A DNA stretch of 64,000 nucleotides from Saccharopolyspora gloriosae (GCF_014203325.1 NZ_JACHIV010000001.1:3783501-3847500), one strand, 5' to 3'; counted from the stretch's first letter, positions 51,446 to 60,338 are shown. A program made the numbers and translations. The notes: generated by a model not told the origin, from the sequence alone.

Positions 51446-54400
51446 TCACGCGAGTGCTTCGTTTGTGTCGTCGCGTTCGTAGAGTCGCCACACGGGCACG
51501 CGCACGGCCGAACGCACCCCACGCTCCGGATCGAGCAGGTCCCGCTTGCGCAACATCCGGTGCAGGTGCTCGCCCGGATCGACGCCCGCGGCGGGGCCGC
51601 GGTCGAGCAGCACCGAGAGCGGAACCCCGCCGTGCGACACCGTCGCGTCCACGCGGTGCCCGTTGAGCACCTGGTTCAGCTGCACCGCGGCGCCGGGCAC
51701 GAGACCGTACAGCCGCTGCTGGTGCTCGTCCGGGTCCGGCAGGGCGTGCCCGTTGCGCGCCGCGGCGGCGAGTTCGCCGCCGACTCCGGCGCGGGTGCTC
51801 CAGTACTCGGCGTTCCCGGCCACGATCAGCTGCGAGCGGGCGCGGGTGATCGCGACGTTCCACAGGTTGCGCTGCTCTTCCAGCCACCGCACCGATTTCT
51901 CCTCGATGCCGGGGGCCGCGACCGGGGAGAACACGATCACGTCGCACTCGCCGCCTTGGAACGCGTGCACGGTGTCCACCTTGATCCGCGGGTTCCCGGC
52001 GAGCCGCCGGTCCAGCAGCCGCTGCTGCGGGCGGAACGGCGTCACCACGCCGATCGTGGCGTCCACCGGTAGCGAGCGCCGCAGCGTCGCCACGATCCGC
52101 ACGACGGCGTCGGCCTCCTCCGCGTTCTGCCACGTACCGCCCGCCGCCGGGGTGGCCGCGCGACCGGCGACGTGCTGCCACTCCAGTGCGGGTCGTTCCA
52201 TCGCGGGCCTGCCTCGGATGTCGGTGAGCACCGCCAGTTCCCCGTCGTAGAACAGCCGGTTGGCCGTGTCCGCGATGCGCGGGTGGCAGCGGTAGTGCTC
52301 GTCGAGCAGCAGCGCGCCGCCGGTGGCGCGTTCGGCGGCGTGGAACGCGGAGTGGCGCACGAAGGTCAGCGACCGGCGTTCCAGCCAGTCCGCCCGGATC
52401 CCGACTTCGCGGCGGACTCCGGCTTCGCCGACCGGGTCGAGCTTCGCGATGTGCTTGAGCTGCATGACGTCCCCGATCACCACGGCCCGCCGCGCGCGGA
52501 ACAGCAGCGGCAGCACCGGCGCGATGCCGCACTGGCTGGCCTCGTCGATGACGACGAGGTCGAACAGGCCGGGTTTCAGCGGGAAGCGGTTCGCGGACTG
52601 GCAGGTGACCGCCCAGCCCCGCACGTGCTCCAGCACGGCCTGCACCTCGGGGCGGTCGAAGGAACCTTGCCGCTCCAGCAGGGCGCGGATGGCGCGGCGT
52701 CCTTCGCGGGCGGCGTCGCGCACCGCCGTGCGCAGCACCGTCGCGGACGCGTCCCGCGCCGAGTCCGCCGCCGCCCGCAGCGACTCGGCGAGCCGCTGGT
52801 CGTCGGGCCGGTCCCGCAGCAGCGCGCGCCGGTCCTGCCACACCTGCTCGGCCTCGGCGAACTCGGCGACCCGGCGGCAGATCGCGGCGGGCTCGGGGTC
52901 GGCGCAGTCGTGCGGATCGATGCGCATCGCGCGCACCACCCGGGAACGCCGCCACCCCGCGAGCACCCACGCCGTCGCCGCCGCGCCCGCCCGCCGCGCC
53001 CACCGCTGAGGCCGCTGCCCCAGCAGTTCCACGAGTTCCGCTTCGGTGCGCCCGAGCGCTTCCGCCGCGTCGTGCCGGGTGGCGCCCGCCGCCCGCAGTT
53101 CGCCGTCGAGGCGGCCGATGGCGCCGAGATCGCGGCGGGCCCGGGTGGCTCGGTGTTCGGCGGCGGCGAGTTCGGCGATGGCCGTCGCGCGCCCCGGCTC
53201 CTGCGGTGCGTCGCCCGCGAGCAGGCGCAACGAGTCCGCTTCCCGTTCCCGGTTGGCGCGGGAACCGGTGCGCACCAGCGCGCCCGGCTGCACCTGCTCG
53301 CAGCGGTGCCACACCTCGTCGACGGCCTTGTTGTTCGTGGACGCCACCAGCACCCGCTGCCCGTCGGCGACGGCGGTGGCGACGATGTTCGCGACGAGCT
53401 GGCTCTTGCCGGTGCCGGGCGGACCGGTGACCGTGCTGAGCCGCCGCGTCATCGCCCCCAGCAGCGCTTCCCGCTGCCGATCGTTCAGCGACCACGGCGC
53501 GACGACCCGCGGCGTGTCCGCTTCGGTGGTGGTGTCGCCGTCGAACAGCGCGCCGAGCGCGGTGTCCCGGATCCTGCCCGGTTGTTCCGCGATGGCCGCG
53601 AGGTCCTTGAGCACTCCGGCGTCGGCCTTGCCGCCCCGCGGCACCGCCAGCAGCACCGCCGCGTTGCGCGCGCCCTCCCCCGGCGACCGGTCGTCCAAGA
53701 CCTCGTCGAGCGAGTCCGGCACCAGTTCGGCGTTGTTCTGCCACCGGTAGGTCTCGCGCAGCAGCGCCAGCACGTCGGCGGCCATCCGCTGCCGCTGGCC
53801 GCCCTGCCAGTTCGGTTCGAAGCTCTCCGCGAGCACGTCGGCCTCTTCCTTGCCGAGCTTCTTCTTCGCCAGTCCCGGATGCGGCAGCACCGGGCCGGAG
53901 GGGCGCAGCCTCCGCCGACCGGTTCCGGTGTCGACGAGTTCGACCCGGCGCACCAGCAGCGGCGCGAACTCCGGTCCGGAGCCGCGGCGCCGGTCGTGCA
54001 GCACGACCGCCGGATATCCCGCCCACAGCTCCCCGCCCTGCCGTTCGGCCTCGTCGAGGAACTTCTCGGCCTCCGGCGGGACGGGCGCGCAGCCGTCGTC
54101 GTCGAGCTCACCGCACAGGAACCGCTCCTGGCCGGGCAGCATCGCGTACTGCTCGCCTTCGGCGCGGACCGGGATCAGGCCGGTCTCCGGGGTCGCGGCC
54201 AGCAGGCAGCGGCGGTGGTAGTCGAGCAGCGCTTCCCGCCCCGGTGCCGCCTTCGGCGCGGCCGGGGCCGGTCCTTCGACCGCGGGACCCGCGGGGCGCG
54301 CGGCGAGCGGTTCCAGCACCGGCGCCGCTCCTCGCGGGCAACGCGCCAGCACGATGCGGTCGTCCACGCCGATCGACGAGCTCACCGGCACCTGGCCGCC

Positions 54401-55093
54401 GTCCTCGCGCATCCGCTGGTTGACGTAGCCGAAGAGGTCGGCGACGGTGACCACTCCGCTTCCGTCGTGGCCGACCTTGCCGGTGCGCAACGCCTCCACC
54501 AGCCGCCCGGTGAACGCCGACGGTTCCCCGTCCGCCCCCGCCACGGCGGGTTCGCGGGCGCGGGCGGAGCCGATCACGTAGACGCCGCGGCTGCTCAGCG
54601 GCGACGGCCGCTTCCGGGCGGCCCGGGTGCTCTTCAGCGGCTTGTGCTTGGTCTCGAAGCCGAGCGCGAATCCGCCGCTGGCGCAGGAATCCAGGATCGC
54701 GACCTTGTGCGGCGAGCGGCACGCCTCCAGCTGCTCGTTGACGAATTCGGCCCCGACCCCGGTGCCCGCGATGTCGTCGAGGCTGGTGTCCGTGGCGAGG
54801 AAGACGTACTCCCCGTCGACCGCGACCATCCGCTCGCCGTGGCCGGTGATGTAGAGCAGCGCGAGCTCGTCCGGGCCGCAGTCCTCCAGGAATCCGGCGA
54901 TCTCCGCGCGCATGTCGTCGGCCGTCGGGTCGTGCACGACGCGGACGGGCTGGAATCCGCCGATCTGCCGGTGTTCCAGCACTTGCCGCAGCAGCCCGGT
55001 GTCGGTGCGGCTGGAGGGCAGCGCCTCGATGCGCTCGTCGCGGTGGTGCCCGGTGCCGATCAGCAGCGCGCGTCGGCGCTGCGGGCGGGTCAC
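51446..55093 (-). CDS. Caspase-like protease fused to an SF1 helicase (conflict-system effector)
   Basis: 1215 residues, GTG start overlapping the stop of the EACC1-like gene (GTGA). Residues about 1-255 are a caspase/peptidase C14-like domain with His85 in YITGHGE and Cys137 in LDSCASGG. A linker and an uncharacterised region follow (about 270-540). Residues about 540-1120 are a superfamily 1 helicase: Walker A GPPGTGKS (557-564), Walker B DLVVIDEASQC (845-855), GDVMQLKHI, HYRCHP, DTVHAFQGGECDV and WNVAITRAR. A long helical insertion lies between Walker A and B. The C-terminus (about 1135-1215) has HRVDATVSHGG and VLLDRGPAAGVDP, perhaps a degraded nuclease-like domain. It probably acts in the cytosol as a regulated protease in phage defence or programmed death. 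The role is inferred. Confidence 0.9.
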   Translation of the reverse strand: MTRPQRRRALLIGTGHHRDERIEALPSSRTDTGLLRQVLEHRQIGGFQPVRVVHDPTADDMRAEIAGFLEDCGPDELALLYITGHGERMVAVDGEYVFLATDTSLDDIAGTGVGAEFVNEQLEACRSPHKVAILDSCASGGFALGFETKHKPLKSTRAARKRPSPLSSRGVYVIGSARAREPAVAGADGEPSAFTGRLVEALRTGKVGHDGSGVVTVADLFGYVNQRMREDGGQVPVSSSIGVDDRIVLARCPRGAAPVLEPLAARPAGPAVEGPAPAAPKAAPGREALLDYHRRCLLAATPETGLIPVRAEGEQYAMLPGQERFLCGELDDDGCAPVPPEAEKFLDEAERQGGELWAGYPAVVLHDRRRGSGPEFAPLLVRRVELVDTGTGRRRLRPSGPVLPHPGLAKKKLGKEEADVLAESFEPNWQGGQRQRMAADVLALLRETYRWQNNAELVPDSLDEVLDDRSPGEGARNAAVLLAVPRGGKADAGVLKDLAAIAEQPGRIRDTALGALFDGDTTTEADTPRVVAPWSLNDRQREALLGAMTRRLSTVTGPPGTGKSQLVANIVATAVADGQRVLVASTNNKAVDEVWHRCEQVQPGALVRTGSRANREREADSLRLLAGDAPQEPGRATAIAELAAAEHRATRARRDLGAIGRLDGELRAAGATRHDAAEALGRTEAELVELLGQRPQRWARRAGAAATAWVLAGWRRSRVVRAMRIDPHDCADPEPAAICRRVAEFAEAEQVWQDRRALLRDRPDDQRLAESLRAAADSARDASATVLRTAVRDAAREGRRAIRALLERQGSFDRPEVQAVLEHVRGWAVTCQSANRFPLKPGLFDLVVIDEASQCGIAPVLPLLFRARRAVVIGDVMQLKHIAKLDPVGEAGVRREVGIRADWLERRSLTFVRHSAFHAAERATGGALLLDEHYRCHPRIADTANRLFYDGELAVLTDIRGRPAMERPALEWQHVAGRAATPAAGGTWQNAEEADAVVRIVATLRRSLPVDATIGVVTPFRPQQRLLDRRLAGNPRIKVDTVHAFQGGECDVIVFSPVAAPGIEEKSVRWLEEQRNLWNVAITRARSQLIVAGNAEYWSTRAGVGGELAAAARNGHALPDPDEHQQRLYGLVPGAAVQLNQVLNGHRVDATVSHGGVPLSVLLDRGPAAGVDPGEHLHRMLRKRDLLDPERGVRSAVRVPVWRLYERDDTNEALA

Positions 55094-55473
55094 GCCCGGC
55101 CCCGCAGGTCACGCGGCAGCGACTTCACCAGCTCGGCGCACTCGTCCGGACGCCCGGCCAGCCACAACGACCGGCCGCCGAGCGTCAGCTCCACGCGGCG
55201 GGTGCGCTCGCGGGCGCACCAGGAACTGATCGAGGACAGCAGCATCGAGGCGCTCGCCGAGCCGGCCGCTCCCAGCGACGCCCACAGCAGCAGGTCGGTG
55301 GCTGTCCCGCCCTTGTACCCGTCGCCGTGGGGTTCCCGCTCGGTCGCGAGGGAGACCTGCACTCCCAGCGAATCGCGGAGGTCGTCGCGCAACGATCGCA
55401 CCAGACGCTCTTCGCGCATCGGGTCGTCCGCTGCCGCCACCCTGATCCAGAAGACCGTCGAGCCGTCCGCCAT
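55090..55473 (-). CDS. EACC1-like effector-associated constant component
   Basis: 127 residues, start at 55473 with GAGAGGGCGG upstream. The layout matches the EACC1 family: an N-terminal beta/alpha unit (VFWIRVAAADDPMREERLVRSLRDDLRD), a central hydrophobic helix region (TDLLLWASLGAAGSASASML to LLSSISSWC) and a short beta hairpin RRVELTLGGRSLWLAG with a final helix. EACC1 proteins are small, conserved partners of caspase, STAND or other effectors in actinobacterial conflict systems and are thought to gate them. The stop overlaps the effector start (GTGA), so stoichiometric translation is expected. Confidence 0.8.
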   Translation of the reverse strand: MADGSTVFWIRVAAADDPMREERLVRSLRDDLRDSLGVQVSLATEREPHGDGYKGGTATDLLLWASLGAAGSASASMLLSSISSWCARERTRRVELTLGGRSLWLAGRPDECAELVKSLPRDLRGRA

Positions 55474-55578
55474 ACCGCCCTCTCCAGCTGAATTCGCCCA
55501 GATCGCCGCAGAGCCTAGAAGATCGCGCGGCGAATTCGGGCAGATTCGCGGAGATAGCACCCCGACAGCGCAGAACTG

Positions 55579-55837
55579 AGATGATCTCACTACTTGTGTT
55601 TGATCTCGGCTTGGGCAGCGGGTCGGGTGGCGGAACCTCAGGTGCTTCCTCGCTGCGGGATCTTTTTCCCAAGTGGCTCCGCCACGAGGGAAAAAGCTGT
55701 CCTCACGAGGAAGCACCTGAGAACCCGCCGGTAGTCGCCTTGCTTTGGTAGTCACTGCTCAGCGGCTTCGCCGCTGACAAGACGACGACCAACGACGCCG
55801 CTCACCTGGAACGACAAGATCAAAGACAGGCGGTCAG
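55579..55837 (-). repeat. Dispersed hairpin element, copy 5 (most complete, inverted)
   Basis: Both modules are present, in reverse orientation relative to copy 4. The long stem uses TCAGGTGCTTCCTCG and CGAGGAAGCACCTGA, different from copy 2 yet still paired. The ends carry imperfect inverted repeats containing TTTGATCT (55599-55606) and AGATCAAA (55817-55824). CAGAACTG occurs at 55571-55578 and again at 55835-55842, flanking the element like a target-site duplication. Confidence 0.85.
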
Positions 55838-55872
55838 AACTGCGCGTCGGGGAATCCCGCACTAGTGCGGGA

Positions 55873-56619
55873 TCAGTGCTCCGTCCGGGGGCGTGCCGTG
55901 CGGAGGTGGAACGCCGCGCTGGACGGGTGGGCATATTCCGGCAACAAATGATCCACTCGATCACCGGGGTCGAATCCCGCGGACCGCAGCAGATTCTCGG
56001 CCTTCGCCGCGGTGAGCCCGGCCCAGTTCGGAGTGGCACGTCCGATCTTCGCGTAGTCGCGCACGATCTTCGCCAGGTAGCGGTGATCCGCGCCAGGCCG
56101 CAGCGACGCCAGCACACGGCGCGCGTCGAGGCCCCAGGTGTGCCACACCCCGTCGGCGAGCAGCAGCGCCCCGCCCGGCGCCAGCACGTCCCGCCACGCC
56201 CGCAACGCCCGCACCGGATCCGGCAGCGTCCACAGCACGTAGCGCGCGCTGACCAGGTCGAAACCTCCCGCACCGGCCACGTCGCGCACGTCGTGGCCGC
56301 CGTGCCCGGCGAATTCGATCTCGACGCCGCGCCGCCGCGCCTCCTCCCGCGCGTAATCCAGCATCGCCGGGGACGGATCGACGGCCGTGACCTCGTGCCC
56401 GAGCTCCGCCAGCAGCGTGCTCAGGAATCCGGTGCCGGTGCCCACGTCGAGCACCCGCAGCGGCTCCACCCGATCCGGGAACGCCGCGTGCAGCGCCTTG
56501 TCGCAGACCGCCCGCCACGCCTCGCGCTTGTCCTGCGCGTAGCGCTCGTAGAAGTCGTTGTACGCCGCGGCCCGCGCCGTCCAGTTGTCGCGGACGGCTT
56601 CGATCGCACGGTCGGTCAC
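55873..56619 (-). CDS. Class I SAM-dependent methyltransferase
   Basis: 248 residues, GTG at 56619 with AAAGGAA upstream. Methyltransf_11/25-type fold: motif I VLDVGTGTGFLSTLLAELG, acidic VTAVDPSPAMLDYAR, motif II GGFDLVSARYVLWTLPDP and VLAPGGALLLADG. Substrate unknown. The C-terminal helical part (LTAAKAENLLRSAGFDPGDRVDHLLPEYA) is the usual lid. It lies upstream of the EACC1/caspase operon in the same direction, separated by repeat copy 5. Confidence 0.9.
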   Translation of the reverse strand: MTDRAIEAVRDNWTARAAAYNDFYERYAQDKREAWRAVCDKALHAAFPDRVEPLRVLDVGTGTGFLSTLLAELGHEVTAVDPSPAMLDYAREEARRRGVEIEFAGHGGHDVRDVAGAGGFDLVSARYVLWTLPDPVRALRAWRDVLAPGGALLLADGVWHTWGLDARRVLASLRPGADHRYLAKIVRDYAKIGRATPNWAGLTAAKAENLLRSAGFDPGDRVDHLLPEYAHPSSAAFHLRTARPRTEH

Positions 56620-57102
56620 GAGCTGGTTCCTTTCGCCGGGTCCGGCCAGCCTGAACGCTCTCGCCACTGATGTGCAACAGTGCGCGCCCCGCCCGACGCA
56701 GGTCACACCCCCACCGGCCGGGAGCGGTGCGCCACATCACCCGGCTGGATCACGAGTTCCGGCACCTCGCGGGCAATTCCCCTGCGGTGACTGGCTCCGG
56801 CATCCGCACGATCACCAGCCGTGATCATGACCTGCGGCACTGGCACGCGAGCGACGGCGAGTCGCACGACACCGCCGAGGGCTGGACCCCGGTGGGACCG
56901 CCTTCCACGACGTGCGCCACAACGGCGACCGGCGAGCACGCGGCGTGGTCCTTCCGGGGACCACGCCACCTGATTCCGCCGTTCGACCGCCGCCGCTGTC
57001 CATAAGGTCAACAACGCTGCCCCCGACGACGCACTTCCGGGCCTTCCGCGCTCGAAGCGCCTGCACGATTCTGCGGGTACCTCGATCGCGAAGGGATCAC
57101 GG
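56620..57102. other. Intergenic region between divergent genes
   Basis: 483 bases between the leftward methyltransferase and the rightward eCIS-leader gene. Open frames on both strands are rich in Arg, His and Pro and lack ribosome sites. I see no gene here. Confidence 0.45.
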
Positions 57103-58671
57103 ATGCGCGCGGGCAGACACCAGCCGGCCGGGAGTCATCTCTCCACGACGGGCCGTGCCTCGGCACCGCGGCCCGGACGGGCGACGGCGCCGAACCGCTT
57201 CGGGCCGGGCGGGCTCGCGCCGGAGCAGATCGAGCAGCTGCAGCGAACAGCGGGAAACCGGGCCGTCGCCGGGACGCTCCAGCGAAGCGCGGAACAACAG
57301 GAGGACACGACCTCCGATCCGGTTCAGAGCACGGGAGCGACGGCCAGGACGATCGTCGGCCAGCCCCACGGCGGCCTGCGCAAGATGGCCCCGGACAAGG
57401 TGCAAGCCCTGTTCGTCCGGAAGAAGCTCGTGAAGCGGCTGCTGAACGGACCGGTCTTCAACGACGCCGAGATGCAGGACCTCAAAGCGCAGAGACCGAC
57501 GTGGCTCGCCGCAATCGGAACGGGCGAGTACGCGAAAGCCGTGGCCTACGCCCAGGCGAGCCGGTACGACGATTGGCTCACGCTGCCACCGGGGAAGCGA
57601 TTGCTCATCGCCACCGTCGAGTGGCGGGAGGGCAAGGGAACGACGCACAAGAGCCCGGCCTACACCCTGGGCAGACACCTGGATCTGCGCGGCGGCGCCG
57701 TCGCCGAAGACGAACGCGGCCGAGTGGAGGGAGAACGGGACGCGCAGATCCGCGACGCGTTCGTCAACACCCTTGATCCACCGGGGCTCGCGGCCGATCA
57801 GATCGACGACCAGGCTGCGGTCGTGAACGCCAATGCCAACGCCAACGCGATCCTCGCCCGCGTCTTCCTGATCCTGCAGAACGGTCTGCAGCTGTACGAG
57901 AAGTCCGGCGCGCACCTCAATCTCACCAACAAGGACGTCGCCCGAGCCCTCGCGCACGGTGGACGGGTCAACATCCGGATTCCCGCGTTGCAGGGCGACG
58001 AGACCGGAACCGAGCTCACCGACTGGCTCGGAGTCACCGACGCCGGCGAGCTGAAGGACCCCGCGGTGACGCGCAAGTTCGCCACGCACCACATGTCCGT
58101 GCGCGGCACCGGCGGGAAGTTCAAGGAACGCGGCGGGAAGATCGCGGCCGTGCGCAATGCCCTGACCTGGGGGGACAAGCGAGTCCGGCTCTACGGGGTG
58201 GACCTCGCGGCCGACGGCCTCGGCAATCGCGACTTCAACGGCGATGTCATCCTTCCCGACGGCGGGCACGGTCACATGCTGCTGGTGTTCACGCCGCCGC
58301 GCCGGAAGCGGGACGGTGCGCTGGAAGTCGGCATCGAGACGACCAAACCCCACGGCAAGAGTCCCGTCGGGTACCGGCACAACATCCTCTCGACCGAAGC
58401 CACCGCGAATCCCGAGTCCAGCACTTACGGGCACAAGAAGGACAAGCTCGGCGACGGGAAGCTGGCCGACAACCAGCGCTACGTGGACCTGTCCACGATG
58501 TCGCCCGTCTCCGGAGACTGGATGAAATTCCTCCAGAGCTTGAAAACGGACTGGGAGCAGCGCTTGACCGCCACCGAGAACGACCCGGCCGCTCGGCGAG
58601 CGCTGCACGAAGACCTGGTCGGCCCCCGGCAAGGCCGGTTCTCTCCCTCGATGCAGGAAGATCAGCCATGA
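57103..58671 (+). CDS. Orphan candidate eCIS cargo/effector with LQR-AGN leader
   Basis: 522 residues, AAGGGAT upstream. Residues 43-61 are IEQLQRTAGNRAVAGTLQR, the N-terminal motif shared by actinobacterial proteins linked to extracellular contractile injection systems, where it precedes eCIS core or toxin domains. It follows a Pro/Arg-rich flexible start. The remaining about 440 residues have no motif I recognise. Distinctive parts are VVNANANANAILAR, the His-rich DGGHGHMLLVF and KPHGKSPVGYRHN, and DNQRYVDLS. No sheath, tube or baseplate gene lies in this window, so it is an orphan. A secreted or injected enzyme is inferred. Confidence 0.65.
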   Translation: MRAGRHQPAGSHLSTTGRASAPRPGRATAPNRFGPGGLAPEQIEQLQRTAGNRAVAGTLQRSAEQQEDTTSDPVQSTGATARTIVGQPHGGLRKMAPDKVQALFVRKKLVKRLLNGPVFNDAEMQDLKAQRPTWLAAIGTGEYAKAVAYAQASRYDDWLTLPPGKRLLIATVEWREGKGTTHKSPAYTLGRHLDLRGGAVAEDERGRVEGERDAQIRDAFVNTLDPPGLAADQIDDQAAVVNANANANAILARVFLILQNGLQLYEKSGAHLNLTNKDVARALAHGGRVNIRIPALQGDETGTELTDWLGVTDAGELKDPAVTRKFATHHMSVRGTGGKFKERGGKIAAVRNALTWGDKRVRLYGVDLAADGLGNRDFNGDVILPDGGHGHMLLVFTPPRRKRDGALEVGIETTKPHGKSPVGYRHNILSTEATANPESSTYGHKKDKLGDGKLADNQRYVDLSTMSPVSGDWMKFLQSLKTDWEQRLTATENDPAARRALHEDLVGPRQGRFSPSMQEDQP

Positions 58672-58680
58672 CGCGGAGCC

Positions 58681-59373
58681 TCACGCCGCAGGCGGCTGCT
58701 CCTCGCGGGCGTCGGCGAGCAGCGCGGTGATCGCGGCCATGATGCGGTCGGTGGCCTCCCGCAGCACCGCGGCGGTGAGCGGCTTGCCCATGAGGTCGTC
58801 GAGCGGCACCGCGGGACCAGCGACGAGGTCGATCGGGGTACGGCGGAACAGCCTCGGCAAGCCGCCGCGCGGCAGCAGGTGGTGGGTGCCCCAGTTGGCG
58901 AGCGGGATCACCGGGACTCCGGTGGTGAGCGCGACGCGGGCGATGCCGTTCTTGCCGCGCATCGGCCAGTGCTCCGGGTGGTCGGAGAAGGTCGCCTCGG
59001 GGAAGAACAGCACGCACTCGCCGTCCTCTGCGGCCGCGACCGCGTCCCGGTAGGCGTCCTGCGCTCGCGCGGTGCCGCGGTGCACCGGGATGTGGCCTCC
59101 GGAGCGCATCACCCGTCCCACCACCGGCATCCGCCACAGGTCGTCGCGCGCCAGGTAGCGCGGGACGCGCCCGGTGGCGAGGCAGAACGCGGTCACCGTG
59201 ATCGGATCGGCGAACGACAGGTGGTTCGAGGCCACCAGCACCCCGCCCCGCTCCGGCAGGCCCCCGCGGAACCGCAACCGGGAGCTGAGCACCAGCACCG
59301 GCCACAGCACGTCGATCGCCAGCCCGAACCAGAACCCGCGCCCCCGCCGGGGGAAACGCCTGGTCAACCGCAT
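58681..59373 (-). CDS. 1-acyl-glycerol-3-phosphate acyltransferase (PlsC family)
   Basis: 230 residues from the ATG at 59373; an ATG at 59421 is an alternative. Membrane-associated lysophospholipid acyltransferase. Block I NHLSFADP carries the catalytic His and Asp, block III LFFPEATFS contacts the phosphate, and VPVIPLANWG follows. The N-terminal segment FWFGLAIDVLWPVLVL is membrane-embedded. It probably makes phosphatidic acid or acylates a related lipid. Repeat array B lies upstream of it. Confidence 0.88.
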   Translation of the reverse strand: MRLTRRFPRRGRGFWFGLAIDVLWPVLVLSSRLRFRGGLPERGGVLVASNHLSFADPITVTAFCLATGRVPRYLARDDLWRMPVVGRVMRSGGHIPVHRGTARAQDAYRDAVAAAEDGECVLFFPEATFSDHPEHWPMRGKNGIARVALTTGVPVIPLANWGTHHLLPRGGLPRLFRRTPIDLVAGPAVPLDDLMGKPLTAAVLREATDRIMAAITALLADAREEQPPAA

Positions 59374-59465
59374 CGTCCCGGCCACGGGGGGACCGCTCGC
59401 ATCGCTGTGCACAACCCCCATTCGTAGCCGACGCCCCCAGCGACCGGTCACCCCACCCACCGCAG

Positions 59466-59764
59466 GCGAACGGACCGTTCGACCAAGCCCACTGGACGAA
59501 CGGGCCGTTCACCCCGAACGCCTCCCGAGTCAACGGCCCCTTTGCCCAATCCCGTTGGTCAAACAGGCCGTTCACCCCGAGCAGCTCCCCGAGTGAACGG
59601 ACCGTTCGACCAAACCCACTGGACGAACGGGCCGTTCACCTCGAACAGATCCGAGCGAACGGACCCTTTGCCCAACCGCATTGGACGAACAGGCCGTTCA
59701 CTCCCAACGCCTCCCGAGTCAACGGACCGTTCGACCAATCCCGTTGGACGAACGGGCCGTTCGC
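59466..59764. repeat. Palindromic repeat array B: five 47-bp units with a 63-bp period
   Basis: Units at 59466-59512, 59529-59575, 59593-59639, 59655-59701 and 59718-59764, each exactly 47 bp, same family as array A. The spacers are only 15-17 bp and resemble each other (for example CCCGAACGCCTCCCGA and TCCCAACGCCTCCCGA). It lies between the PlsC gene and the upstream iron-sulfur subunit gene. Confidence 0.95.
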
Positions 59765-59778
59765 TTCGGCTTCCGCAC

Positions 59779-60255
59779 TCACATGTTCTGGGCGCCGGAC
59801 TTGATGGCCTTGCGGATTCGGGTGTAGGTGCCGCAGCGGCAGATGTTGCGGATCTCGTCGAGGTCCGCGTCGGTGATGTCGCGGCCTTCCTCGGTGACCT
59901 GCCGGACCTTCGCGACGGCCGCCATGATCTGGCCGGGCTGGCAGTAGCCGCACTGGGCGACGTCCTCCTCCAGCCACGCCTCCTGCATCGGGTGCAGGTC
60001 CTGGCCGACGGTGCCGGGCAGGCCTTCGATGGTGGTGACCTCGTCGTCCGGCGTGATGTCGCCGACCCGCACCGAGCAGGGGTTGAACGCCTTGCCGTTG
60101 ATGTGCGACGTGCACGCCTTGCAGACGTTGATGCCGCACCCGTACTTCGGCCCGTAGAAGCCGAGCACTTCGCGCAGCACCCACAGCAGCCGCACGTCGT
60201 CCTCGATGTCCACGGTCACGGTCTCGCCGTTGAGCCGGAAAGTGTGCTGTCCCAT
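59779..60255 (-). CDS. (2Fe-2S) subunit of a molybdenum hydroxylase
   Basis: 158 residues, GGAGGAG upstream. Plant-type ferredoxin domain with Cys40, Cys45, Cys48 and Cys60 (YGCGINVCKAC...C), and the [2Fe-2S]-binding helical domain with Cys102, Cys105, Cys139 and Cys141 (CGYCQPGQ, CRC). All eight ligands are present. It relays electrons from the molybdenum subunit to a downstream acceptor. It follows the large-subunit gene by 83 bases. No FAD subunit gene lies alongside, as in isoquinoline 1-oxidoreductase-type enzymes that use a membrane acceptor. Confidence 0.93.
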   Translation of the reverse strand: MGQHTFRLNGETVTVDIEDDVRLLWVLREVLGFYGPKYGCGINVCKACTSHINGKAFNPCSVRVGDITPDDEVTTIEGLPGTVGQDLHPMQEAWLEEDVAQCGYCQPGQIMAAVAKVRQVTEEGRDITDADLDEIRNICRCGTYTRIRKAIKSGAQNM

Positions 60256-60338
60256 GTCGAAAGCTCCTCCGATGGATGGCGCGCGCCCGGCCGCGGACGG
60301 CTTCGCGGCCGGGCGGGGCGAAAAGCGGGAAGGTCGGC

